Origin: Terriglobia bacterium
GTDB lineage: Bacteria; Acidobacteriota; Terriglobia; Terriglobales; Acidobacteriaceae
Assembly: GCA_020073015.1 (NCBI GenBank)
Contig: JAIQFZ010000013.1
Span: 1-60,137 of the forward strand
Direction: 5' to 3'
Length of the DNA: 60,137 nucleotides
Shown here piece by piece: positions 43,911 to 54,400 of this stretch; position 1 is the first letter of the stretch; the number at the start of each line of letters is the position of its first letter. The notes under the pieces were generated by a model. The model made no database searches, was not told the DNA's origin, and worked only from the letters and a program-made list of their open reading frames with translations. The translations under genes were made by a program, and so were the position numbers.

Positions 43911-44051
43911 ATGAAAGTGAGCAAGCGAAGATTCGATGCGGTTCTGGGTAGGCTGATAAAAGCAGAACCGCAAAAACGATCCGAGGCAAGGCCGATTCCG
44001 AAGCCTAAAAAGGCTCGGAAGTCCTCGGCGCGGTCCGCACAAACGGCGTAA
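43911..44051 (+). CDS. Small basic protein beside the transposase
   Basis: This 46-aa frame starts MKVSKRRFDAVLGRLIKAEP and is followed by a Lys/Arg/Pro-rich tail. It resembles short basic proteins (FDAVLxKLIxAxP pattern) often seen next to ISXO2-type transposases. It begins 3 nt after the preceding gene and overlaps the transposase 3' end on the other strand by 47 nt. Confidence 0.5.
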   Translation: MKVSKRRFDAVLGRLIKAEPQKRSEARPIPKPKKARKSSARSAQTA

Positions 44052-44970
44052 ACGCATTCTGCTCGACCAGCTTGCTGTAGGGCATTGCGCCGATCCCGGC
44101 CATGCGCGCCACGGTCTGCTCGAACATGTCCGCTATTTCCCGCCGATTGAAACGGTACGAGAACTCATTCAGGTAGCGTTGCAGGTGCTTTATCGAAAGC
44201 TGGTGGTACGTCCCTATCACCGCACGCTTGAGCAGTGAGAATGCGGATTCCACGGTGTTCGTGTGGACTTCGCCTTTGACGTACTCGCCCGCGCTGTGAC
44301 GGATGCGCGAATGCGGAACATCGCGAAATTTGGTGAGGCGAAAATTGTAGGAACCGGTGTCATCCGTCATGATCCTGTCGGCTGTCGAGTCAACATGCTT
44401 GGCGACTTGATCGTAAAGTGTTCCGGCCTTGTTATCCGTGACCTGAACCAGCTTGAGCGGTCCTCCGCGTTGCCGGATGCCGAGAACCACGTCCTTGTTT
44501 TTCAGTTTTCCCTTGTGGCCGCGCTGCTTCCCGCCGATGTACGTCTCGTCAATTTCCACTGTCCCGGTGAGCTTCAGGCCATCCGGCTCGTTCATCGCTT
44601 CCCTGATCCTGTGCGCCAGATACCACGCTGTACGATAGTTGCAACCGAGATTCCGCGACAGTTCCAAGGCCGATTTGCCCTTTTTCGCGTCAATCATGAG
44701 CGCGATGGCGGTGAACCATTTCGACAGCGGAAGGTGCGAGTCATGGAAGATCGTGCCGGATGTGGCCGAGAACTGCGTCTTGCAGGTCTTCTCTAGGCAC
44801 TGGTAAAGCTGGGCTCGGACGTTCTTGGACTTCGATTTGCGCGTGATCTTCGAGACTTCCTTGGCTCCGCAGATCGGGCAACGCACGCCAGCGGGCCAGC
44901 GCATCGCTTCAAGGTAGGCCAAGCACATCTCGTCGGTTGCGAAGGCTTTTGGAACGTCTATCAGTTTCAT
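44005..44970 (-). mobile_element. IS1595-family (ISXO2-like) transposase
   Basis: This 321-aa transposase has an N-terminal zinc ribbon (CPICGAKEV ... CLEKTC), a helix-turn-helix-like segment (LSRNLGCNYRTAWYLAHRIREAM) and an ISXO2 DDE-type domain. Acidic residues are in GTVEIDETYIGG and MTDDTGSY; the third position falls in HTNTVESAFSLLKR. It overlaps the upstream 57-aa frame by ATGA. I could not identify convincing terminal inverted repeats, so element ends are undetermined and it may be a domesticated or immobile copy. Confidence 0.9.
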
Positions 44971-45137
44971 AGCTGGCCCCGTTTCTTTAGCTCCGCTTCG
45001 ATTTCCGCCTTGCGTTCTTTCCGCAAATCGTAGGATAAATGGTCATGAGCGGAGATGCTGTCTTGGAAGATCAGGCCGCGATCGAAGTACTCAATGGCCC
45101 TCAATTCGGACTTCAGGATTTCGGTATCGCGTTCCAT
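44967..45137 (-). CDS. Small accessory frame of the IS1595 element
   Basis: This 56-aa protein starts MERDTEILKSELRAIEYFDR and ends in a charged helix, RKERKAEIEAELKKRGQL. Its stop overlaps the transposase start (ATGA), so the two are co-translated. Its function is unknown. Confidence 0.65.
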   Translation of the reverse strand: MERDTEILKSELRAIEYFDRGLIFQDSISAHDHLSYDLRKERKAEIEAELKKRGQL

Positions 45138-45221
45138 GACACAAGATTAGCCTATTTCGCTTTCTGTGTCAAGTACATAATCATCTACAACTTCCGTCTG
45201 GTCCGACGGTGCAGCCGTGAG

Positions 45222-45333
45222 CGCGACGTGTAGTTGCCCATAAACCCCCCTCACCGCCAGCGCTGCAAGTGCTGGAATCTACGAAACCACAAAGCTCGCC
45301 GTTTAGCTGCCCACAAACAGATGTTTGTGGGCG
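45222..45333. repeat. Left inverted repeat flanking DISARM
   Basis: The complement of this segment matches 58805-58918. GTTTAGCTGCCCACAAACAG (45301-45320) is the exact complement of 58818-58837, and the first 77 positions match at 57 by hand count. The inner end is itself a palindrome, GCCCACAAACA-TC-TGTTTGTGGGC. It lies just past the drmC stop. Confidence 0.7.
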
Positions 45334-45409
45334 CTTCAACTTGCTCCAGGAACATGAGAGAGGAGCTTTATAGCCAGTGGCGCAGTTTCACGCCGTTGCC
45401 GTTTCCAGT

Positions 45410-46237
45410 TTAGATCGCTCGGTGGAAGTGATGACTATCCACAAGCGCTTCAAAAAAACGAGTGAGGCGCTCACTAAGCACCGCTGACCGAACTAACAAC
45501 CCAACTTCAATGTTTCTGTCCTGGGCCGCTTCCGTGAAATTCGCCGAAGACACAAAGAGCTGTTGATCGTCGACAGCTATGCACTTTGCGTGTAGGGAGC
45601 CGGGCTTGCCGTGCTCGGTCTCCATAATCTCTTCACAACAGTAAACTTGCGGCATGGGTGCCCAATTTGGCCATTGGGAAGTCCTAAACGTTTGAACGAA
45701 TCGTGCGATTTGGTTACTGATGGATGAGGTATCTCCGCGGGCACGGGGTACATCCAGGAACATTCGGACGTGCAGGTCCGGACAACGTTCCATCCGCTCA
45801 GCCAGCGACTGGAATATCTTTTGACCCTGATAGATTGCGTAGCCGGCAACCAACACTGACCGCTGCGCACTTCGAAATAGATCGGCGACTACAACGCTCG
45901 TGCTGCGGTTGGCGACTCCGCCTGCTTCCGGTCCTGTCGTCACCAGGTCGACAAGGTCCTCGAGAAGGGGCCTAGAGGCCGCTGACTGCGCCAAGAGTTC
46001 TAGACATGCACTCATCGCCTCCGGAGACATGCCTACAGAAGCCAGAGCCTCTAGCCTCCTCGAGATTGAGTCGCCGTCCGCCGTACCGACAACGCGTTGG
46101 AGACTATGAGCTGAGCATGGGAGAGTGACGCGGCCACTCCGTATCGATGCTGCGAGCGCATTCAGTTCAGTCGGCGCTAACGACAGAAGCGGATCCTTCA
46201 CCTTGAGTGATCTCCGAGAAGAACTGTCCGCCGGCAT
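45410..46237 (-). CDS. drmC: DISARM protein DrmC (phospholipase D-like)
   Basis: This 275-aa protein has a PLD-type HKD motif near the C-terminus: SLHAKCIAVDDQQLFVSSANFTEAAQDRNIEVG, with His, Lys and Asp correctly spaced. A first half-motif is less clear (SAQRSVLVAGYAIYQG). In class 1 DISARM, DrmC is the last gene and is dispensable in the tested system. It overlaps drmB. The start is uncertain: Met 46237, GTG 46201 or Met 46255. A PLD nuclease role is family knowledge, not shown here. Confidence 0.85.
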   Translation of the reverse strand: MPADSSSRRSLKVKDPLLSLAPTELNALAASIRSGRVTLPCSAHSLQRVVGTADGDSISRRLEALASVGMSPEAMSACLELLAQSAASRPLLEDLVDLVTTGPEAGGVANRSTSVVVADLFRSAQRSVLVAGYAIYQGQKIFQSLAERMERCPDLHVRMFLDVPRARGDTSSISNQIARFVQTFRTSQWPNWAPMPQVYCCEEIMETEHGKPGSLHAKCIAVDDQQLFVSSANFTEAAQDRNIEVGLLVRSAVLSERLTRFFEALVDSHHFHRAI

Positions 46238-48020
46238 CTTGGACCGTCGGCACAACTAGGGCCCGGTCAAGAAAGTCATTCTGCTGCTCGCAACTTGTTT
46301 CAGAAATAAGTAGGCAGCCGTGGCATGCAGCACCATGAAGGAATCTTCTTTCATGCCGACTGCCAGGGTCATGCTGCGCGCAAACGGGATCGTTGGAACA
46401 GAGCGCTCCGATTTCCAGTGCGCTCTTCACCGTTTCGTGGATTCTTCTGCCAAGCTGTACCAGGCCTCCGAGCGTCCCCTCGGAATCAGAGGTTCCGGTA
46501 TAGAGCAATATTCCAAATCCTATCCGAGGTATGGCATAAACGCGCTCGCGAATTGAGCTCGCGGGATAGCCGCAACTCAGCGATAGAGCTGTAATGAGCA
46601 GATGGGAAAACGAGTGCAGCATTAGGTATGCCGGCCCAGGGAACTCTCGACTCGACCCGACATGCTCTTTCTTCCATTCAGCGAATCCGGCCGCCAGTTT
46701 CATCGACCGCGATTGACCTTCCGAAGACTGCAACCAACCTGCAATGGCTTGAACGCTGAACTGAAGGAAGATACCCTCGCCTCTGTTTTCAAACGCCGGC
46801 AACCATGTCACTTCTCGAGCCAGCGACGCGCGCCGAACGCCAATGTCCAACTCCCCCTCAATGTCAGGCGCAGCAGCTTCGAATCGCGTGAAACCAAGTT
46901 GCGCAACGACTTCGCGGAGGCGATGGACCAAAATGACGCGCTCTATCGGCTGCATCCACGGACGGTCCCAAACCGCACGGGGCAAGGCACGGGCGTGAAA
47001 AATTCCCTCGGGTCGGTCCTCGCCAACTTCGTCTTTGGAGGCAAGTAGTGTTTCCAACTCGGCCACCTTGACGGGCTTATCAGCCTTTGTGCTACCGAGT
47101 CGCCTGCCTTGAATTTCAGCGAAAGCCTCTTCATCAGATACGCCTTCTAATCCACCTTTGACAGCAGACTTCTTGCGTTCGTATTTCAAGTCATCGATCG
47201 TCTCAACGGCTTCGACGTAAGACCAAACTGCATCAATCGCCCGTCTCACAGCCTCGTCTCTTTCAGGAAGTGAAATCACGCTGAGTGTTTGCGGGAAGTA
47301 AGCATTCGACGCTGATCGAATCAGCAGCCGACTTGGCTCTCCACAGGTCTCTTTTGTATAAGGACCGAGCCAAATTCGAGATCCGTCACATGATCCAAGT
47401 GCTTTGTTGGCCAGTATGGCTGCTTGAGCCATGCTACGTTCGGCTTTGCCGCACTCGCAGCGAATCCATACTTCAGTCAGATCACCGCTTGTTCCGCGTT
47501 CATCAATGAACAGTTGCCGTCCTTGCTTTGCGCAGTCGGACGGACCATTGTGCACGAATGCGTACCAGTCGATGTCTGCGATATGGCCGGCGCGGCATGC
47601 ACGAACAAACCGCACCGGCACCACCGTTTTCTTCTTTTTGTCACGATCGATGTATTTGCCCTTGGTCAAGGATTTCCGGTGTACGAAGAGGCGGGTCCGG
47701 ACAGATGGCCCTTTGGATTCTTCTAGGCCTTGCGTGATGAACCACTCTGGGAACTGAAATCCAGTGATACCGGTCGTAGCTGCACCCGGACTGTCATCTG
47801 ACGGCGGCGGTGTTCGAAGTTCGACAGTGTCTATATCGAGCACTTGTGCGAGCTTTCGAGCCAATCTCGGTTCGAAAATCGTTTGGCCGCCCGGCGACCA
47901 AAACTCAAGCCCCGAGATGAGAACTGAATAGTTCGGCAGATCGACCATCGAGCCCGGACCGAAAGTGGTGACGAGTTGGCTTTGCCGCATCTCACCGGAG
48001 GCCTTCTTTGCCGCCTTCAT
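46167..48020 (-). CDS. drmB: DISARM protein DrmB (DUF1998)
   Basis: This 617-aa protein begins MKAAKKASGEMRQSQLVTTFGPGSMVDL, the characteristic DrmB start. It carries a DUF1998 domain near the C-terminus (AYLMLHSFSHLLITALSL, ERVYAIPRIGFGILLYT). Cysteines in CSNDPVCAQH and ACHGCLLISETSCE probably bind zinc. DrmB forms a complex with the helicase DrmA that binds invading DNA. The start overlaps the drmA stop (ATGA), showing a tight operon. Confidence 0.92.
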   Translation of the reverse strand: MKAAKKASGEMRQSQLVTTFGPGSMVDLPNYSVLISGLEFWSPGGQTIFEPRLARKLAQVLDIDTVELRTPPPSDDSPGAATTGITGFQFPEWFITQGLEESKGPSVRTRLFVHRKSLTKGKYIDRDKKKKTVVPVRFVRACRAGHIADIDWYAFVHNGPSDCAKQGRQLFIDERGTSGDLTEVWIRCECGKAERSMAQAAILANKALGSCDGSRIWLGPYTKETCGEPSRLLIRSASNAYFPQTLSVISLPERDEAVRRAIDAVWSYVEAVETIDDLKYERKKSAVKGGLEGVSDEEAFAEIQGRRLGSTKADKPVKVAELETLLASKDEVGEDRPEGIFHARALPRAVWDRPWMQPIERVILVHRLREVVAQLGFTRFEAAAPDIEGELDIGVRRASLAREVTWLPAFENRGEGIFLQFSVQAIAGWLQSSEGQSRSMKLAAGFAEWKKEHVGSSREFPGPAYLMLHSFSHLLITALSLSCGYPASSIRERVYAIPRIGFGILLYTGTSDSEGTLGGLVQLGRRIHETVKSALEIGALCSNDPVCAQHDPGSRHERRFLHGAACHGCLLISETSCEQQNDFLDRALVVPTVQDAGGQFFSEITQGEGSASVVSAD

Positions 48021-51000
48021 ACCTTCTCTTCCTCCAGTTCCTCGTCAGCCAGGGTCTTAACGAACAAGTTCACCTCGGGCTCAACGTCTCTCAGGGACCA
48101 GTTAGCTCTGAACTTCATCTGCCACTTGTCGGGAGGCAGATTCTTGACCTCGGGACTCAGGTAGTCGTATAGAAGCTGCTTCGCTCCCCCCGCCTCTATC
48201 GGGTTGTACTGTAGGCCCGTGCCAACGTTCTGGTAGTCCTGGGCTACCTTGGCCCAATCATCGAGCAAATCTCTGGCGCGTTCCTGAACACGGAGGCGCA
48301 ATCGCTCCTTGTCCTCCGCGGGCAGGTCCAGCATGTTATTGAACGCGCGATCGGCCAGCGTCTGAACTATGCTCTCAAGCTTTTGCCGTTCCTTCAGGAT
48401 TTCCATTGCCCCTAGGGCCGGCGTCATCGGTTTGTATCCCTGGCGTGCCAGCCCGACCAATGTTGCAGCCAGTCCTTTATCGAGCGCGCGTGGCGAGAAC
48501 GGAGTTACGCTCGTCGCTTCTACACTCCGGTAGAAGGTCTGGTGATAGTAGCTGAAACGTTCGAAATGCGAGCGATCCCTCGGCTTGTGCACGTTAAAGA
48601 TGGTCACCACCAACCCTGGTCGCTCCACATCCCGTCCAACTCGACTCGTCGCCTGAATATATTCCGCGCTGGCCTTTGGCTGACCAAAGACAACCATCAG
48701 GCCGAGACGAATGATGTCCAGTCCGACCGAGATCATATTCGTCGCAATCGCGACATCAACGCGACTCTCATCGGAAAAAAGAAGCGCTAGTCTCCTTTTC
48801 GCGTCGGCAACCTCAGCCGTGCTCACACGACTAGTGAGCTCGACAGGTTCGTAGCTGATTTTGCGATTATCAAAGAGTCCTTCAGTCTCCCCGATCCGCT
48901 TACGGCTTGAATATCCGGCCAATCGATTGCGAACTTCGTCTTCGATCAGGCGCCGTGCTCCGCCGAGTTCGCGCAGGCTGTTGAAGTAGCCCACCAACGT
49001 CATGTACGGATCGACCGCGGTCCATTTCTCGCCCTTCTTCTTCAGTTGGTTGTTCCATCGTTCGCCGGCTCCGAGCAAGGCTAGATACACACGCAACATC
49101 GCGACCTTAGGGCTTCGGCCCTGGGCCGCAATTCCGACGTAGAGTCGAGCGTTGGCTTCTGCCGGCGTGAGCGTTTTGGCAAAGAACGAGTCGCGACGGT
49201 CGGGACCAGGTGCTGGGAAGATGTCCACCGTGGCTCGATTGAAGAGCGCTCTGATCTGCGTGTCTGCCCGCCGGACCGTGGCCGTCGAAGCGATTATCTT
49301 GGGACGGATGTCTTTGCCGTCCCTCTTAACCGTACACAGCTCATCCAACGCCGTTTCGTAGAGGCCGACCAAAGTTCCGAGGGGCCCCGAGATCAGATGA
49401 AGCTCATCCTGGATGATCAGATCTGGCGGCAATAACTGGCTATTAGGAAGCTTAGACCCAAGCATCGGATCGCACGGACCGTAGAAGCCTGCTTTGTCGT
49501 ACCGCTCCACCCGGCCAAAGAATGTGCCGACCCGTCCCGTCCATGGCAACGCTGCGAACTTGTCGACCGTTGCGATGACAAAGCATGGGATTCGCCGATA
49601 GATCTGCTCATCCACGGCCACAATTGGCAGAGAAGAATTCCCAGCGAAAGCACATCCGGCCTTGACGCACTTCACCAAAAGGTCCAGGGGACTATCCGGA
49701 TTCGGGTTCAGCCGGAACGAGTTCCGTGAAAATTTGGTTCCGCACCAAGGACATTCTTCGATTGGAATAGGAGAGGGCTTCTTGTCGCTGTCCCAGAACG
49801 CTCGAGTGCGCGCGCGCGCCGTGTTCGGATCGTTGTCGCCCTTCTTGCCCATTCGGTTCGGAGTCGCAGCGCGGCCCACCCAAAGACCGATTTCGAAAGG
49901 CCAATCGCCGAACTTATCAACATCGTTCCGTCGGACAAGCTCGAGCGCACAAATCAAAGTGGCAGCGCGACTAAGCTGGTCGAGTGTTAGAAGTCGAAGC
50001 GTGTACCGCATCAAGACGCTCAGGCCAGCCGACTGGATTCCAGGATTGCGAAAGCGGCGCAGCAGCAAAGTGAAAGCGGCAAGCCCGAGGTACGCTTCTG
50101 TTTTGCCGCCGCCGGTCGGGAAGAACAGCAGATCGACGGTATGTCGGTCGTCATCCGTGGGCTCGGCAATGGCCTTCAGGTTCATCAGAATGAATGCCAA
50201 CTGAAACGGACGCCAAGTTGGAGGATCAACCTGTTCGGGACGCTTTTGCTGTGAGATGGCCTGACGCTGCCGAGCTGCATCTGCCATGCACTTGTTGGCA
50301 ATGCGGAATGCGTCAAGGCACTGTGGATCGGCGAGCAAATCGATGCCGGCCTGAATGCGATTCGCCGCAACTTTGGCACGGTTCAACAGCTCCTTGCTAG
50401 TCTCTTTTCGTTTCGCTGGTGAGCTGGGCGCGATCACTGCTTGATCTGTGATCCACTTTCGATACGCAGTAACAAGAGGATCGAGCGTCGACTTGACTTC
50501 GTCGGCGTCTTTCAGCGCAGCCAGAGCTTCCATCTTCAGCTCGACATCCATCTTGGCTGGTTCGACGCGCTCCACTTCAGCCTGCGGAACCCAGCATGTA
50601 CGCACTACCTTGCAGCACTTAGCACCATCCAGCACGGCCTCGGTCGCGACGTTATGTCCAACCGAATACTCGCCAATGTCGCGGTACTGTAGGTCGGCAA
50701 CGCACTCATCCCACTCACCGCTCGCCATACTGCGGAGGTCCGGACGCGCCAGGAACTCGGCGTCGCCGCTCACCTCGAGCTGCACCTGGAAAGCAAATGC
50801 CTCGTCCTTTTTAGTATCGGGCTTTGGAGTGCGCCGATTCACGAGAAAAACGGATACTGTTCGAGCATCGGCTGGAACTCCCGAATCCGCTGCGAGCAGC
50901 CCGACAGTCCTCGCCAGATAGGCAACCTTTAGTCCGTCGCTGTCAGGGACCTTTTTCTCGTGAGGTGTTTCAGACGCCTTCGCCAACTCGATTTCCACAA

Positions 51001-51409
51001 ACTCCTGGCGCGGGATGCGTTCCCATTCTTCTGGGGCTTCTTTGCGGAGGCGGTAGTCGCCCCAGGTCGCTCGAATCCTGAACACCTTTGCTGAGGCCGG
51101 TACGAGAACGCTGACACCAATTGAGGATGGGAAATATCGGGCCCGAGCCGCCGGCCGTTCGGGAGCAGTGTCGTCATCTGTACCGCCAGCCTCCCCCGCT
51201 TGGTCAACCTCGTCATTGGCGGTCTCATCTCTTTTATCCTCTGGCGCCGCATCAAGCGGGACCAAAAAGCCAGTCAGATACCAACGGGAAGGTGACTGTG
51301 GAAGAACTTCTTTGGAGTCGCCGAGAGAATCGGAAGGCCCAACCAAGTCGAGCCGGAGCGCTTCGACGAGCTTGCCGCGAACTTGAACTGAGCTCATTTG
51401 CTCAGGCAT
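48017..51409 (-). CDS. drmA: DISARM helicase DrmA
   Basis: This 1,130-aa superfamily 2 helicase has Walker A FFPTGGGKTEAYLGLAAF near residue 432, the Walker B variant IIQDELHLISGP near 668, STATVRR (motif III-like) and the C-terminal ATNMISVGLDI...QATSRVGRD motifs. Its N-terminal 350 residues are DrmA-specific (FLVNRRTPKP, NRIQAGIDLLADPQCL). DrmA with DrmB loads on foreign DNA ends. ATG 51409 lies 2 nt after the drmMI stop. All motifs look intact. Confidence 0.93.
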   Translation of the reverse strand: MPEQMSSVQVRGKLVEALRLDLVGPSDSLGDSKEVLPQSPSRWYLTGFLVPLDAAPEDKRDETANDEVDQAGEAGGTDDDTAPERPAARARYFPSSIGVSVLVPASAKVFRIRATWGDYRLRKEAPEEWERIPRQEFVEIELAKASETPHEKKVPDSDGLKVAYLARTVGLLAADSGVPADARTVSVFLVNRRTPKPDTKKDEAFAFQVQLEVSGDAEFLARPDLRSMASGEWDECVADLQYRDIGEYSVGHNVATEAVLDGAKCCKVVRTCWVPQAEVERVEPAKMDVELKMEALAALKDADEVKSTLDPLVTAYRKWITDQAVIAPSSPAKRKETSKELLNRAKVAANRIQAGIDLLADPQCLDAFRIANKCMADAARQRQAISQQKRPEQVDPPTWRPFQLAFILMNLKAIAEPTDDDRHTVDLLFFPTGGGKTEAYLGLAAFTLLLRRFRNPGIQSAGLSVLMRYTLRLLTLDQLSRAATLICALELVRRNDVDKFGDWPFEIGLWVGRAATPNRMGKKGDNDPNTARARTRAFWDSDKKPSPIPIEECPWCGTKFSRNSFRLNPNPDSPLDLLVKCVKAGCAFAGNSSLPIVAVDEQIYRRIPCFVIATVDKFAALPWTGRVGTFFGRVERYDKAGFYGPCDPMLGSKLPNSQLLPPDLIIQDELHLISGPLGTLVGLYETALDELCTVKRDGKDIRPKIIASTATVRRADTQIRALFNRATVDIFPAPGPDRRDSFFAKTLTPAEANARLYVGIAAQGRSPKVAMLRVYLALLGAGERWNNQLKKKGEKWTAVDPYMTLVGYFNSLRELGGARRLIEDEVRNRLAGYSSRKRIGETEGLFDNRKISYEPVELTSRVSTAEVADAKRRLALLFSDESRVDVAIATNMISVGLDIIRLGLMVVFGQPKASAEYIQATSRVGRDVERPGLVVTIFNVHKPRDRSHFERFSYYHQTFYRSVEATSVTPFSPRALDKGLAATLVGLARQGYKPMTPALGAMEILKERQKLESIVQTLADRAFNNMLDLPAEDKERLRLRVQERARDLLDDWAKVAQDYQNVGTGLQYNPIEAGGAKQLLYDYLSPEVKNLPPDKWQMKFRANWSLRDVEPEVNLFVKTLADEELEEEKV

Positions 51410-51411
51410 GG

Positions 51412-54400
51412 TTATGTTTCTCCGAGTTCGATCGTGATCTGATCGACAGACTGACGAGTCTTCGCGCGCTTTGTGCTGTTCTGTTTTCGTTTATCCTGCG
51501 ATCCAGTCATCCGAGTTCCGAGCAGTATTTGGTCTTCCTCAAGAGCTCGTTTTCTGTTCAACTCGAGCAGTCGCGCCAGTACTGCGTCTCGAGCGTCATC
51601 TGGCCAACGATAACCGAACTTTCTCTTGCTTTGGCGGCCGTTCTCTGCTTCTTCATCTTCGAATTCAGGGATAAATTCGCATTTGGGTCGCAAGTCACTC
51701 CAACCATACGCGTCGACAACAGCTCTATCCATAGAATCATGAAGCTCGCGCAAACGAGAGGTATCGACTGAATCCTCGTCAGGATCGTGAAATCGGTTAT
51801 ACACTGCCGTTAAACCCAGATTGCTATTCACCATTAGGCGAGCTCGAAATTCAAAGCACTCCTCGCCGATCCTCAGGAGCTCTACGTCCTTATCCCACTT
51901 ATCTGGCAGTGGGAATGTCTCGAAGCATTCGGTCGGGGTATACCGAAGATCATCCTTCATTGAGCTGCTGAAAAAGCGCGCCCAAAATTCGTGGACTTGC
52001 GACTGCAAAAGAGCGAATGCTGAGAACTGGTCAAACGCAAATACATAAACAGTGTCTGCGAAAACAGTCTTCGATGGCAGAAATGTCAGAGCGAACCGCG
52101 TGCTCACTCTCGACATTGCAAGAACGCGAGACTGATTAGCAATACGTTCGTAAAGATCTTTGGCAAGATGCCCAAATTGCCAAAACTTCTCAATTATGCG
52201 TCCCGAACTGGACTCGGCTTTTGAGGCGATTCTGGCGGGCAGCACCTTGTTTTTGACAATCTCGAATAGCTCCGGAAACGCTCTCGCCTGTTCTTCCTCC
52301 ATGTCACCGAAATTGATTACGTACCGGTGGTGGAGATGTGCGGGATGAGCGTTTACTTCCTCCCCGCCAATGTATGGATAGATGACGTTTGAATAGCCAG
52401 GATGAACTCGGAGAATATTATGCATCTCAGACAATGAGGTCGTGGAGTCGCCTCCCTGGTCATCGAATGTGAAGCCAACTCCCCGGATGACCGATCCCTG
52501 GAATACTAGGTGCGTATTTTGCGAGAGCGTGTACGGGTTATCGTTGCCTCCGGTATGAAACAAAAAAGCGGTAATCTCGTCTGTTTCCCGCCCGTCAAGT
52601 TGTTTTCTGATCGGCAAGGTTCCACGCATTAAATGAATAACGCTCACGATGACAGCCGCTTCTCCCGGCCACCGCAACCGTCTTGTGGCGCTGTAAATGA
52701 CGCCTCCATGATTGCAAATCCATCGCAAACCAGACTCTCTAGTGTTGCCCTGCCTAATCGTATTGGTCGCAATGAGCCCCAAGGCGCCGTGTTCTCGGAG
52801 TAGGTCAAAGGCCCGTCGGAAAAAGAACGCGACGAGATCACATTTCCCCCCGGTCTCGGCAAACGTACTACGAAGAAACTCGGTGTAACCTACTAGATGG
52901 GCTTCAGCGCTAGTTACATGACCAGCAAACGGCGGATTCCCAACGACTGCATCGAAACCACCTGTCGGGACACCATCCTTATCGAATGTGAAGACTTCAG
53001 GAAACTCCAGCTCCCAATGAAACGGGAAAATACCCTTTTGCCCTTTTCTCAAAGCTCGAATCTTGTCATCAAGCTCGCCATTGACTGAAATGAAGCCCTG
53101 CTTTCTGAGGTCCGATTCAGCAACTGCGAACAACCGTTTTCGTTCCTCTTCGCGCTTTCTTGGCTTCTCCTCTAAGAAGAAAACAGAGAGTGCCGAATCT
53201 CCTATCATTCTGAGCAAACTCAATTTGCCATCGGCGACAGCAAGCTCTTGCTCAAGTTGAGCGTACGGCGTGTTCTCACGTGCATCGAGAATCTCCCGGC
53301 GCTGCCGAGTGACAAACTCGACCAACTGTTTAATTTTTTCTTCTAGAAAGCTCTGCTGTGCTGCAGGTTGCCAATGGAACGATGCAATCTGCTTGCGCGT
53401 CAGTCCGACGAGTGCGTCGCCGTGACGAAGAGAATGGTCCAGAAATGTGAACGGATGTTCCTTCGCGAGAGTCGCCAGCCATAATGAGAGCTTCGCCAGA
53501 TCGGCCGCCATTTGATTCTTGTCCAACCCGTACAGACACCGCTGTGCGACGAGGCGTTGTGCATAAAGTGCTTCATCTTCGTCGGGAGGAACCGTCGGGA
53601 CTTCATTGTTTGCGTGCCAAGCTTTCGCGAGGGCATCACCAAGTTGCCGGCATGCCTCCACCAGGAACGCGGCAGATCCCATTGCCAGGTCGCAGACCTT
53701 TAAGTTGAGAATCTGCGCCGGCGTCGGATTTGGACCAAGTTGCTTAAGGACGGGTTCCAATGCCGCTTCGACAATCGGACCGGTAAGGCTGCTGGGCGTG
53801 TAATGCGACCCACTCTTGCGGCGTTCATCCGACGGTTGGAAGACCATAGCATCCTTCGGAACGGGAACGGGCGTCACCGTTTTCGCAATCTTCCGCTCCA
53901 AAGCCGCCAGCAGATCCTCGATGGTTGCAGCCGACTTCAGAGCATCCGCTGAGGGCCCTGTGAGTTTCTGGTCGGTTTCGTCGGTGAACCGCTTGAGACG
54001 CTTGTCTGGTGGCGTATTGAGCAGGGCTTCAATATTGATGGTTGCGGGAGCACCGTGCTTCTTTGCCGGCCTGATGGCGATCGAGCGGCCGGTTGCAACC
54101 TGCAGGCTAAATCCCATGATGGCCTGGTACACGCTGCCAATCTGCTCAACCGCAAGCCACCGGTAACTGAGTCGCTCACCATCCAGCAATACGAGGTCGG
54201 AGAGCACGCGATACAGCACGCCATCTGAGACTCTAGGAATGACCGGCTTGTCCTTCTTATCGTGACGGCCTTCAAGGAAAAGGTAGCGATCTGGATCAAA
54301 CAGGTAGCCCTCGCGCGCCGGGATCTTCATTCCTCCATGACTTCCGCCCGAATAGACCAACCGAAACAGTACTAGCAGTTGGGCCCATGCGCCGTAGCGC

